Source: CAYPQL01 sp964412905 (GTDB taxonomy: Bacteria > Patescibacteriota > Minisyncoccia > JAHIHE01 > JAGLIN01). From it: DNA of 27,569 nucleotides. A program made the translations under genes and the position numbers. The notes below the pieces were generated by a model. That model was not told where the DNA came from. It searched no databases and worked only from the letters and a program-made list of their open reading frames with translations. Below, in pieces: positions 21,690 through 27,569 of the stretch. The stretch's first letter is position 1. Each line of letters starts with the position of its first letter. The stretch is from positions 1 to 27,569 of the forward strand of contig CAYPQL010000014.1 of the NCBI GenBank assembly GCA_964412905.1. The letters run 5' to 3'.

Positions 21690-22118
21690 TATAAGTTAAA
21701 AAGTTAGAAAGTTTATAAAGTTATAAAGTTATTGAGTTATAAAGTTTTGATGAAGCCGGATAGTAATTTGGAAATTTCTATTGATAAATTATGAAGTTTT
21801 TTAAAATCTTCTTCCGATAAATATTTTAGTTTTAGGGCTAAATAAAGCATTGATCGTAATTCCCCGCAAGATCCTTTGGCAATAAATAGAAATTGCTTAA
21901 ATTCTTTATTTCCTTTTCTCTCGAATCCTTCGGCAATGTTATTCATTATGGAAACAGCGGCTCTTTGTATCTGATTTTTGAAAGCAAAATCATTATTATT
22001 TTTAAGTTTTTCATAAACAGACAAAGACAATTCTCCCGCCTTCTGCCAAGCAATAATTTCTTCAAATTTTTTTATCTTCATACTTTTTACTTTATAACTT
22101 TATGAACTTTATAACTTA
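21690..22118. mobile_element. low-complexity inverted repeat enclosing an intact S23-type gene
   Basis: Left arm (21690-21746) of AAGTTTATAAAGTTATAAAG words and right arm (22081-22118) of ACTTTATAACTTTATGAACT words are complementary and lie directly at the ends of the gene. It mirrors the arrangement around the S23-type pseudogene at 7736-8072. No transposase is present. Confidence 0.5.
21737..22081 (-). CDS. four-helix-bundle protein (S23/23S rRNA intervening-sequence type)
   Basis: A 114-residue all-helical protein with the complete family pattern: FEEIIAWQKAGELSLSVYEK (about 6-25), NQIQRAAVSIMNNIAEGFER (36-55), KEFKQFLFIAKGSCGELRSM (59-78) and a final helix ending SKLLSGFIKTL. Members form pentameric bundles with a basic surface; they occur within insertions in 23S rRNA genes, as free-standing genes and as avd accessory proteins of diversity-generating retroelements. 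No reverse transcriptase or variable repeat is seen here. The gene lies between RNase J and tRNA-Leu inside an inverted repeat. The function is unknown. Confidence 0.88.
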   Translation of the reverse strand: MKIKKFEEIIAWQKAGELSLSVYEKLKNNNDFAFKNQIQRAAVSIMNNIAEGFERKGNKEFKQFLFIAKGSCGELRSMLYLALKLKYLSEEDFKKLHNLSIEISKLLSGFIKTL

Positions 22119-22124
22119 TCCTTG

Positions 22125-22208
22125 TGCCGCGGAAGAGAGTCGAACTCTTATAGCATTGCTGCCACTGGCTCCTGAAGCCAGCGCGTCTGCCAATTCCGCC
22201 ACCGCGGC
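22125..22208 (-). tRNA. tRNA-Leu (anticodon CAG)
   Basis: Acceptor stem GCCGCGG/CCGCGGC, D-arm with GGCGGAATTGGCAGACGC, anticodon stem CTGGC/GCCAG with loop TTCAGGA (anticodon CAG), a class II variable arm, and T-arm AAGAG/CTCTT with loop TTCGACT. The discriminator base is A. The 3' CCA is not encoded (the DNA continues ACAAGG), so it must be added by the CCA-adding enzyme. Length is 84 bases, as expected for tRNA-Leu. Confidence 0.95.
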
Positions 22209-22212
22209 GAGA

Positions 22213-22320
22213 GAAATGCAAAATTGAAATATCAAAATGAAAAATGACAGATTAAAATGTTAAAATTATTTTAATTTTTAATTTTACATTGTCATTTTCT
22301 ATTTTGATATTTGCATTTTT
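22213..22320. repeat. ATCAAAATGA inverted repeat beside tRNA-Leu
   Basis: Left arm (22213-22268) with AATATCAAAATGAAAAATGA words and right arm (22278-22320) with TCATTTTCTATTTTGATATT words are complements. It resembles the 4037-4168 repeat between atpB and atpE closely. It contains no coding frame. Confidence 0.75.
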
Positions 22321-22392
22321 ATTTTCCTGCGTTTTGATTCAATGTCTCTGGTTTGAATCAGATATTTCTTTTTATAAAAAAGAATCTCTGTA

Positions 22393-23616
22393 TTATCTTA
22401 TTCCTCCCACAATCTCAAAAATATTCTCTTTGCTTTTTTCGACTCCCGGCTGGTCGCAGGGGTTGACGCCTCGCAATAAAGCGGAATAAAAAGTCGTATA
22501 ATAGAAAAACGCCATAAACTCGCCGATGGATCTGGGCGATATTTCTTCAAGCTCAAAGTTGATTGCCGGGATGTTATTATCCACGACATCCTGCCATGTT
22601 CCTCGAAACTCGGCGGAAAAAATTTCTGATAATGCAATATTATCTAAATTTCCTAAAGTTATATTTCTGCATTTGATATTCTTCAAGCTTTCTTCAACTT
22701 CAAATTTCAAGTCTTCTTTATGTTTTGGATTTTTTATAGTTATGAAAAACCCGATGGAATTTTGTCGTCCAGATATTAATCTTTGCAAAGTGTGGTGCTG
22801 GTTTTCTGGCGCTTCACTGCCATAAATCAATTGCCCGATGCCGTTTTTACAGACGCTTTCGTGGTAAAGCTGGATGATAAGTTCAATAAAGCCGGACAGT
22901 TTTTTGGAATAGATTGATAAGAACAGTTCAGTGTATCCCGCTTTTTCAAGTTTGGCAAGGGTTATGGCAAGCTGGAGCGCGGGGTTATTTCCAGTTTCCA
23001 GTTTCCAGTTACATTTTTCATACATATCTTTTCCACCGATAATCAGTTCTTCCGTGTCTATTCCGACAATTTCTGCGGTGGTAAGCGCGGATTCAGTAAG
23101 GCCGGTATAGCGATCGGTCATATTAACGGCAGGGTAAAAAGACACATCAAGATTTTTCACTTTTCGGATTTGGTTGAGCGCGCCGTCGTTGTCTTCGGTT
23201 ATAATAAGCATGGGATAATCCTGGAACGCGAAATAATTCGCCAAAACTTGAATTCTTGATCCGGACTTGCTGGTGAGTATCACGAGCGTGTTTTTTTTAT
23301 CGCATTTTTTCCGAAGCTCATAAATATAATCCGGATCTTCCGTGTCCAACAAATAAATATTTTTGTTAGAAACTTCTCCCAGCGCGCTCCAAATTCCCCG
23401 AAAATTGGAAATCGCCCCGCCGTTTCCTTCCACGATGATATTTTTCTTGTCTTTATATTTTTCCCTTAATTTCTTCAGCTTAGACAAATCCGGCTTATAC
23501 TCCGCGAACTTCGGAACGGGAGTGTTTTTTATTTTTTCAATTCTCTCTTTGAAGTCGGAAGCGTCTGAATTTGTCGTGGAGTTGGATAGGTTTAAATTTA
23601 ATTTTGATCTTGACAT
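22393..23616 (-). CDS. pgi: glucose-6-phosphate isomerase (short, divergent form)
   Basis: A 407-residue SIS-fold protein that interconverts glucose-6-phosphate and fructose-6-phosphate in the cytoplasm. Recognisable parts are the phosphate-binding TSKSGSR segment (about 115-121), GSEAPENQHHTLQRLISGRQ, which carries the His-rich active-site motif, and the C-terminal signature NPCDQPGVEKSK with the catalytic Lys396. It is shorter than the usual 445-550. The tract TTTCCAG repeated three times (22988-23008) encodes part of WKLETGN. No Shine-Dalgarno sequence. A promoter for the next gene lies in its first codons on the other strand. A bifunctional phosphoglucose/phosphomannose isomerase is the alternative. 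Confidence 0.85.
   Translation of the reverse strand: MSRSKLNLNLSNSTTNSDASDFKERIEKIKNTPVPKFAEYKPDLSKLKKLREKYKDKKNIIVEGNGGAISNFRGIWSALGEVSNKNIYLLDTEDPDYIYELRKKCDKKNTLVILTSKSGSRIQVLANYFAFQDYPMLIITEDNDGALNQIRKVKNLDVSFYPAVNMTDRYTGLTESALTTAEIVGIDTEELIIGGKDMYEKCNWKLETGNNPALQLAITLAKLEKAGYTELFLSIYSKKLSGFIELIIQLYHESVCKNGIGQLIYGSEAPENQHHTLQRLISGRQNSIGFFITIKNPKHKEDLKFEVEESLKNIKCRNITLGNLDNIALSEIFSAEFRGTWQDVVDNNIPAINFELEEISPRSIGEFMAFFYYTTFYSALLRGVNPCDQPGVEKSKENIFEIVGGIR
22988..23008. repeat. three tandem 7-mers (TTTCCAG) inside pgi
   Basis: Exact triplication of TTTCCAG, 21 bases, so exactly seven codons and in frame. With prmC this is the second coding gene here with a filler-like in-frame repeat. Confidence 0.75.
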
Positions 23617-23637
23617 AATTTTTATTTATGATATGAT
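23610..23637 (+). promoter_or_regulatory. promoter for the secreted protein gene, inside the pgi start
   Basis: TTGACA (23610-23615), 16 bases, TATGAT (23632-23637). The -35 box overlaps the first codons of pgi on the other strand. Transcription would begin near 23644, giving an 86-base leader. Confidence 0.6.
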
Positions 23638-23729
23638 AGCGTGTTAGTTCTCAAATGAGGTGAATTGCTTGTATAAAGCGATTTACAGACCAAGTCTGGC
23701 TGACAAAGAAAAAATATGGAGGTAAAGAA

Positions 23730-24185
23730 ATGAGTAAATTTATCACAGTAATGGCGTTGCTGTTGGTATCTGTGTTGGCATTTGGATTGTTATCTTTGGA
23801 ATCTTCTAAAGAAACACAGAAAAAACCATTAACGCAGAAAGAAATATTGGAAAACGAAATTTTGGTTTCTGAATTGCAAAAACCGCAAGATTTATTACAT
23901 CTATTGGTTTGGAACGAAAACGAAATGATTTCGTTTATATGGAAAGACAAATACAATAGAAGTTTTTCATCTATTGCTCTTCCTCCAAACAAAATAAAAG
24001 TTAAAATTGTTGAACAAAACAGAGACGATACAATTCAATTTTTCCTTAACTCTAGTATAAAAAATTCGGATTTTAACCTGAAGCAGCTATATCTTAGCGA
24101 TAAAAAAGAATTTTTTGGAAAATATTTGGATTATGTGTTAATGATATGCAACGCAAAAGAAGACTGTCCAGAAATCAATGATTAA
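23730..24185 (+). CDS. 151-residue secreted or membrane-anchored protein, unknown
   Basis: A short N-terminal hydrophobic segment (about 5-22, ITVMALLLVSVLAFGLLSLE) with a Lys at position 3 acts as a signal peptide or anchor. The remaining 125 residues are Lys/Glu/Ile-rich, with a hydrophobic-aromatic core and two Cys near the end (CNAKEDC) that could form a disulfide outside the cell. There is no lipobox. A TGGAGG site 8 bases before the ATG, its own promoter and a terminator make it an independent unit on the strand opposite its neighbours. I recognise no family. Confidence 0.75.
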   Translation: MSKFITVMALLLVSVLAFGLLSLESSKETQKKPLTQKEILENEILVSELQKPQDLLHLLVWNENEMISFIWKDKYNRSFSSIALPPNKIKVKIVEQNRDDTIQFFLNSSIKNSDFNLKQLYLSDKKEFFGKYLDYVLMICNAKEDCPEIND

Positions 24186-24196
24186 ACTTTTTCGTT

Positions 24197-24251
24197 TCTC
24201 TTTTTCTAAACCTGAAACAACGATTTCATTTTTAGGAAGAGAGATTTTTTT
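24197..24251 (+). terminator. intrinsic terminator after the secreted protein gene
   Basis: TCTCTTTTTCTAAA (24197-24210) pairs with TTTAGGAAGAGAGA (24231-24244, with G-T pairs), followed by TTTTTTT. It begins about 12 bases after the stop codon. Confidence 0.75.
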
Positions 24252-24311
24252 ATTTTCAAAAGCAATTTCTAATCTTGCGGAACACATCAAGCTAAAACCT
24301 TAGAGCAAGAA

Positions 24312-24368
24312 GATCCTGAAATCATGCCTTCGGCAGATCCGCTAGAAGCGGACAAGTTCAGGATGACA
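24312..24368. repeat. isolated half-element of the CCTGAA/TTCAGG palindrome group
   Basis: GATCCTGAAATCATGCC at the left and GACAAGTTCAGGATGACA at the right form a hairpin like the right end of element C, with an inner stem GATCCGCTAGAAGCGGAC-like interruption. Around it (24253-24420) I see no gene, only words such as AAAATGTTAATATGTTCAAA. Confidence 0.65.
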
Positions 24369-24420
24369 GGTTTCGCTAATGTAATGTTAAAATGTTAATA
24401 TGTTCAAATGTTAAGATGAT

Positions 24421-26058
24421 TTATCTCCAAACCCTCTCCGTCTTCATATACCATTTTTCAATCCCGTTAAACCTGTCTGATGGAATAATAATATTTTCAA
24501 GTTCAACGGCTTGGATGGATTTATTTTGCAGGTATAAATAATTCGGACTGTAAAGAAAAATTGCCGGAATGTCTTCAGCGACGAGTTCTTGGAATTTCTT
24601 GTATTTTTCCGCCCTCACATTATTATCCGTTTCCTGCCGCGCTTCTTCCAACAATTTATCAACTTCCATATTGTCGTATAAAGAAAGATTCAGCCCGCTT
24701 TCTTTTTTTTGCGAGGAATGCCAGAAAGCGAACGGGTCGGGATCGTAGTTGAGAATTTCCGCGAATAGGACGGCTTCATATTCGCGGGGCTTTATATAGC
24801 TTTCGCGAAGTTCGTTCGTCTGGACGGTTTTGACTTGGACATTGGCTCCGATTTCTTGCCACATCTGCCGGACCAGTTCCGCGGTTTTGGAAAATTCCAG
24901 CTGTTCGTGCGCGATCAAAGTGAATTCAATTTTTACATCTCCTTTTTCCCTCACGCCGTCGCCGTCGGAATCAATCCATCCCGCCGCTTCAAGAGTGTTC
25001 TTGGCGTGTTCGGCCGCGTAATCATAAATTTTTATATCGGGATTATGGCCCAGCAATTGCGGAGGAATCGGGGAATCCGACAAACTGCCTTCTCTTTTCA
25101 AAACCTCTTCAATCAATTTGTTTTTATCAATCGCGTAAGCAAGAGCCATGCGAACCGTTTTATCCGAGAGAGCTTTGCTTTTCGCTTGATTGAAAAAAAT
25201 CGCGAAATAGCGCGGAATTTTTAATCTGTATAAATTTGATCTGTCAAGATCTGCGACTTTTTCTTTGTTTTCCGGAGACAGATAGCTGATGCCTTTGATC
25301 TCTTTTCTGTTAAACGCGCTGATGGCGTCTTCTTGTTTGGAAAAAAATTTGAAAGTCAATTTTTCTATGAAAGGCCTTTCAAGATAATACTCATTATTGG
25401 CGGCAAGTTCAATGGAGTTTATTTTTCCGGCCTTGTCTTTCGCGAATTGGCTGAATTTATACGGCCCGGAACCTATTGGTTTTAAATTATATTCCGCCAG
25501 AAGAAAATTGCTCGCTCCTATGAATTCCCAAAGATGCTTCGGCAGAACGCCGAAAGTAAGGTTATTCAGAAACGGGGAATAGGCATTTTTCAGAATAAAT
25601 TTTATAGTGTAATCGTCTATTTTCTCCGTTCTTATTCCGGTCCAATTCGTCCGCAAGGCGCTGTTGAAATCCGGATTTTGAATGGTTTGAATCGTGTATA
25701 TTATATCGTCCGCGTTCAGATTTTTTGTTTCCAAATTTTTCGCTTTCAAATCTTCTTCATCGTGCCATTTGACTCCTTGTTTAATATGGAAAGTATAGCT
25801 TAAATTATCAGGGCTTATCTCATAGCTTTCCGCCAAGTCGTTTGTTAGATTTCCTTTTGAATCCAATTTTAACAAGCTGGAATATATAATTGCCGAGAGA
25901 TCGGAATCAACATCATTAGCCTGGGCGAGAATCGGATTGATGAATCTCGGCTGCTGCCCGACCATTCCTTCAATATATTCTCCGCCGCGGCTTGGAATTA
26001 CCTCCGTGTTTTTCAGATAATAATCAAATCCCAGATAAGCGCCGGAAACCAAAATCAA
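24421..26058 (-). CDS. ABC transporter substrate-binding protein, family 5 (oligopeptide type)
   Basis: A 545-residue solute receptor of the OppA/DppA kind: RFINPILAQANDVDSDLSAI (38-57), SYTFHIKQGVKWHDEEDL (about 87-104), a central DKNKLIEEVLKREGSLSDSP and a final YSPNYLYLQNK. It would capture peptides outside the cell. The first standard start is TTG at 26058, which begins in the middle of the membrane helix (IRLSLFLILVSGAYLGFDYY). The frame stays open up to 26166 and encodes a basic cytoplasmic segment and the first half of the helix, which the family has; the best upstream start would be an ATA at 26158-26160. So the gene probably starts near 26160. No permease or ATPase genes lie in the window. 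Confidence 0.88.
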   Translation of the reverse strand: MILVSGAYLGFDYYLKNTEVIPSRGGEYIEGMVGQQPRFINPILAQANDVDSDLSAIIYSSLLKLDSKGNLTNDLAESYEISPDNLSYTFHIKQGVKWHDEEDLKAKNLETKNLNADDIIYTIQTIQNPDFNSALRTNWTGIRTEKIDDYTIKFILKNAYSPFLNNLTFGVLPKHLWEFIGASNFLLAEYNLKPIGSGPYKFSQFAKDKAGKINSIELAANNEYYLERPFIEKLTFKFFSKQEDAISAFNRKEIKGISYLSPENKEKVADLDRSNLYRLKIPRYFAIFFNQAKSKALSDKTVRMALAYAIDKNKLIEEVLKREGSLSDSPIPPQLLGHNPDIKIYDYAAEHAKNTLEAAGWIDSDGDGVREKGDVKIEFTLIAHEQLEFSKTAELVRQMWQEIGANVQVKTVQTNELRESYIKPREYEAVLFAEILNYDPDPFAFWHSSQKKESGLNLSLYDNMEVDKLLEEARQETDNNVRAEKYKKFQELVAEDIPAIFLYSPNYLYLQNKSIQAVELENIIIPSDRFNGIEKWYMKTERVWR

Positions 26059-26175
26059 AAAAAGAGAAAGCCTGATCAGCCAAAGCTCTTTTTTGCTTAA
26101 AACGCAAAAAATCCTATTCAGTTTTTTGAAATAACCTATTCTGTTTTTTATAAATTTTATTAATATTTAGATTCT

Positions 26176-26214
26176 CTAATCAAGAAAGGACTTAACTCCC
26201 GAGGTCTTGATTAG
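26176..26214 (-). promoter_or_regulatory. perfect 10-bp hairpin before the substrate-binding protein
   Basis: CTAATCAAGA (26176-26185) and TCTTGATTAG (26205-26214) enclose a 19-base loop with CTCGGGAG. It stands 15 bases ahead of the probable gene start at 26160, so it may be a leader structure or the terminator of secG. I recognise no riboswitch. Confidence 0.4.
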
Positions 26215-26226
26215 CGTTCTTGTTTT

Positions 26227-26394
26227 TGTCATTCCCGTGAAGGCGGGAATCTAGGTGAAATATCTTCGTTATTAAAATAACATTATAATCGTTTAAGTAT
26301 CATAAAGCATTATTGCTATTTTGTCTTCAAAGTTTTTATCGTGAAATAAATGTCTAATGAAATTTCGTGGATTCCCGCCTTCGCGGGAATGACA
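26227..26394. repeat. two inverted GCGGGAAT elements between secG and the substrate-binding gene
   Basis: TGTCATTCCCGtgaagGCGGGAATC at 26227-26251 and GGATTCCCGCcttcGCGGGAATGACA at 26369-26394 are complements of each other, and each is also a hairpin. The 117 bases between hold no gene. The whole is bounded by TGTCAT and ATGACA, like elements A to D. A single copy lies at 4573-4598. Confidence 0.85.
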
Positions 26395-26459
26395 AATGCT
26401 TTATGGAAATTTCTGGCGTGAAATGTAAATAGCAAAACTTTGTAAATAAAATACCAAAT

Positions 26460-26678
26460 TTAATTTTGCATAAAACTGTAAAACGCGATTCCTAAAAACG
26501 CGATAGCGAGAACGATTGTTCCCGCGAAAAGAAACTTGTCAAAGCCTCTTTTTGTCTGATACACATTTCCCGATCCGCCAAAAGTTTCGCTAAGTCCCGC
26601 GCCTCTGTTTTGAAGGAGAATGGAGATAACCAGCAATACCGAGATAATTATTTGAATTGTTCCGAGTATTTTGTCCAT
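26460..26678 (-). CDS. secG: preprotein translocase subunit SecG
   Basis: A 72-residue two-helix membrane protein of the SecYEG channel. Helix 1 is about 5-23 (ILGTIQIIISVLLVISILL), followed by the conserved QNRGAGLSETFGG loop (23-35), and helix 2 is about 50-68. The open frame continues 39 codons upstream of the chosen ATG, but these come from filler repeats and cassette DNA; MDKILGTIQI fits the family. No Shine-Dalgarno sequence precedes it. Confidence 0.93.
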   Translation of the reverse strand: MDKILGTIQIIISVLLVISILLQNRGAGLSETFGGSGNVYQTKRGFDKFLFAGTIVLAIAFLGIAFYSFMQN

Positions 26679-26708
26679 AATTAGTATTAAGTATTTAGTA
26701 TTAAGTAT

Positions 26709-26952
26709 CAAGTATTCTGAAAAAAGGGGAGTAGGAAGTTCTACTCTAATTTTCCTAAAGCATCTATTCCGAATCTCGCATGACATTTCTCGCATTCTAT
26801 TGTGTCAAAGGGGTGTATTGCCTTATATTCTTTACATTTGCATACTGGACAAATAAACCTCCTTTTTTTATTGCCAGTGTGTTTTCTTGTTTTTAGTTGT
26901 CGCATATTTTCTCCCAAAAGGTCTTTGAGCCTCCCTCTTTTCAGAATACTTG
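26709..26952. mobile_element. small-ORF cassette III with perfect 15-bp inverted ends
   Basis: CAAGTATTCTGAAAA (26709-26723) and TTTTCAGAATACTTG (26938-26952) are exact complements, and the complementarity continues inward with GGGGAG against CTCCC. A single 54-codon gene with a Shine-Dalgarno sequence fills most of the inside. The outer border on the left is TATTAAGTAT filler. Same design as cassettes I and II but different arm sequence. Confidence 0.65.
26741..26905 (-). CDS. 54-residue zinc-ribbon protein, unknown
   Basis: The protein starts MRQLKTRKHTGNKKRRFICP and has two Cys pairs, CPVC (19-22, with a further Cys at 24) and CEKC (38-41), that make one zinc ribbon after a basic N-terminus. 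It ends HARFGIDALGKLE. Basic arm plus ribbon suggest nucleic-acid binding, as in small ribosomal or transcription zinc ribbons; this is inference. GGGAG stands 7 bases before the ATG. It lies between secG and the holin-like gene inside cassette III. I do not recognise the family. Confidence 0.75.
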   Translation of the reverse strand: MRQLKTRKHTGNKKRRFICPVCKCKEYKAIHPFDTIECEKCHARFGIDALGKLE

Positions 26953-26970
26953 TTTTAAAGAACTACCCGC

Positions 26971-27324
26971 TTACTTTTTTGAAAAAGCTCCGATGAAAAT
27001 ATTTACGGCGCTGATGACGACCATTCCCCAGAAGGCCGCCCAAAAGGTTTCTATGTTCATTTCAACGACAAAATAATCCAGCAAAAGAAGCATAGCAACA
27101 TTTATCACAATTGTAAAGAGCCCGAAGGTGAAAAGGATAATCGGCGCGGAAACGAGCTTTAGGATCGGTTTTATAAAAAAGTTGATCAGTCCCAGCATAA
27201 ATCCCGCCGTTAAAAGAGGCGCCAGATTTCCCTGGTCTGAAAAATTAAATCCCGGAACTAACCTAGTGGCGATATAAATCGCAACCGCGTTAGTCAGGAT
27301 TTGGATGATGAGTTTTGCGAGCAT
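26971..27324 (-). CDS. phage holin family 4 / YvlD-like membrane protein
   Basis: A 117-residue protein with four membrane helices (about 5-23, 37-55, 60-82 and 92-113). The pattern AIYIATRLVPGF near the start, TAGFMLGLINFFIKPILKLV in the middle, and FGLFTIVINVAMLLLLDYFV match the phage_holin_4_2/YvlD family, which despite its name is widespread on bacterial chromosomes with no phage near. The function is unknown. No Shine-Dalgarno sequence precedes the ATG. Confidence 0.88.
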   Translation of the reverse strand: MLAKLIIQILTNAVAIYIATRLVPGFNFSDQGNLAPLLTAGFMLGLINFFIKPILKLVSAPIILFTFGLFTIVINVAMLLLLDYFVVEMNIETFWAAFWGMVVISAVNIFIGAFSKK

Positions 27325-27569
27325 AGTTTTGAGCTTAAAATTTAAAATAATACCCTTGATATTAAATTAGCATATTTCGGCGAGTTTGTCTATATGAGTT
27401 ATAAAGTTAAAAGTTCATAAAGTTCATAAAGTCATTTTGTTGGTAATTTTTTTATCTTTTACTTTTGACTTTATAAACTTTATAAACTTTATAACTTTAT
27501 AAACTTTTAACTCGCTTGAATTCTATTCCAAAGTGCAACATTTTTTAAGAAATTATTTCTCATAGAACA
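27325..27569. repeat. right-end intergenic region with GTTTATAAAGT inverted repeat
   Basis: Words of the type AGTTATAAAGTTAAAAGTTC (27396-27433) are answered by GACTTTATAAACTTTATAAA words (27466-27513), a hairpin of about 38-bp arms around 32 bases of T-rich DNA. No coding frame is seen in the rest of the region up to the window edge. Confidence 0.7.

Noticed and set aside
21690..22118. Diversity-generating retroelement, because of the avd-like four-helix-bundle gene
   Set aside because: No reverse transcriptase, template repeat or variable repeat can be seen near it; S23-type genes are common without such systems.
26971..27324. Prophage, because of the holin-like protein
   Set aside because: The family is widespread on chromosomes, and no endolysin, structural or integrase gene is present in the window.

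Overview
The window looks like a piece of a Candidate Phyla Radiation (Patescibacteria) genome, most likely a Parcubacteria-type lineage. This is inferred from gene content and style: AT-rich DNA, a divergent short glucose-6-phosphate isomerase, ribosomal proteins S6 and L25 with long charged tails, a family-5 solute-binding protein with an N-terminal membrane anchor, S23-type four-helix-bundle genes, and very repetitive intergenic filler. UGA is used as a stop (for example atpB and rpsF), so there is no sign of the UGA-recoded SR1/Gracilibacteria code.

Layout. 1-3100 (minus strand): radC, then an rpsF-ssb-rpsR unit with a good promoter, a folded leader and a strong terminator. 3190-12780 (plus strand): one sigma70-type promoter followed by a complete F1Fo ATP synthase set, atpB-E-F-H-A-G-D-C, then prmC. 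12790-14140: a 32-residue Lys/Ala histone-H1-like gene (minus) facing away from a membrane-anchored LysM-like gene (plus). 14150-16660 (minus): a coiled-coil lytic transglycosylase, rplY and a zinc-ribbon protein. 17016-19971 (plus): recG, a small multi-zinc-knuckle protein with its own promoter and terminator, and rplU. 19990-27324 (mostly minus): RNase J, an intact S23-type four-helix-bundle gene, tRNA-Leu(CAG), pgi, an unknown secreted protein (plus), an oligopeptide-type ABC substrate-binding protein, secG, a 54-residue zinc-ribbon protein and a phage-holin-4_2/YvlD-like membrane protein.

The most unusual feature is the state of the ATP synthase operon. All eight subunit genes are present and look functional, but they are separated by about 170-530 bp instead of being tightly packed. 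The gaps hold discrete inserts: (i) two related small-ORF cassettes with matching inverted-repeat arms (5942-6218 and 9068-9244); (ii) a decayed S23-type gene inside a low-complexity inverted repeat (7736-8072); (iii) a 53-residue gene on the opposite strand with its own promoter, Shine-Dalgarno sequence and terminator, whose -35 box overlaps the atpC start (11034-11343); (iv) palindromic elements that begin TGTCAT and end ATGACA, one pair of which brackets atpD in opposite orientations; and (v) self-complementary low-complexity filler. A third cassette of the same design, with perfect 15-bp arms, sits between secG and the holin-like gene and carries a zinc-ribbon ORF.

Translation signals split into two classes. 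Nearly all core genes start just after AT-rich filler with no Shine-Dalgarno sequence, while the small or unknown genes, and atpE, have strong purine-rich sites. I read the window as core genes punctuated by a population of small inverted-repeat-bounded gene cassettes.
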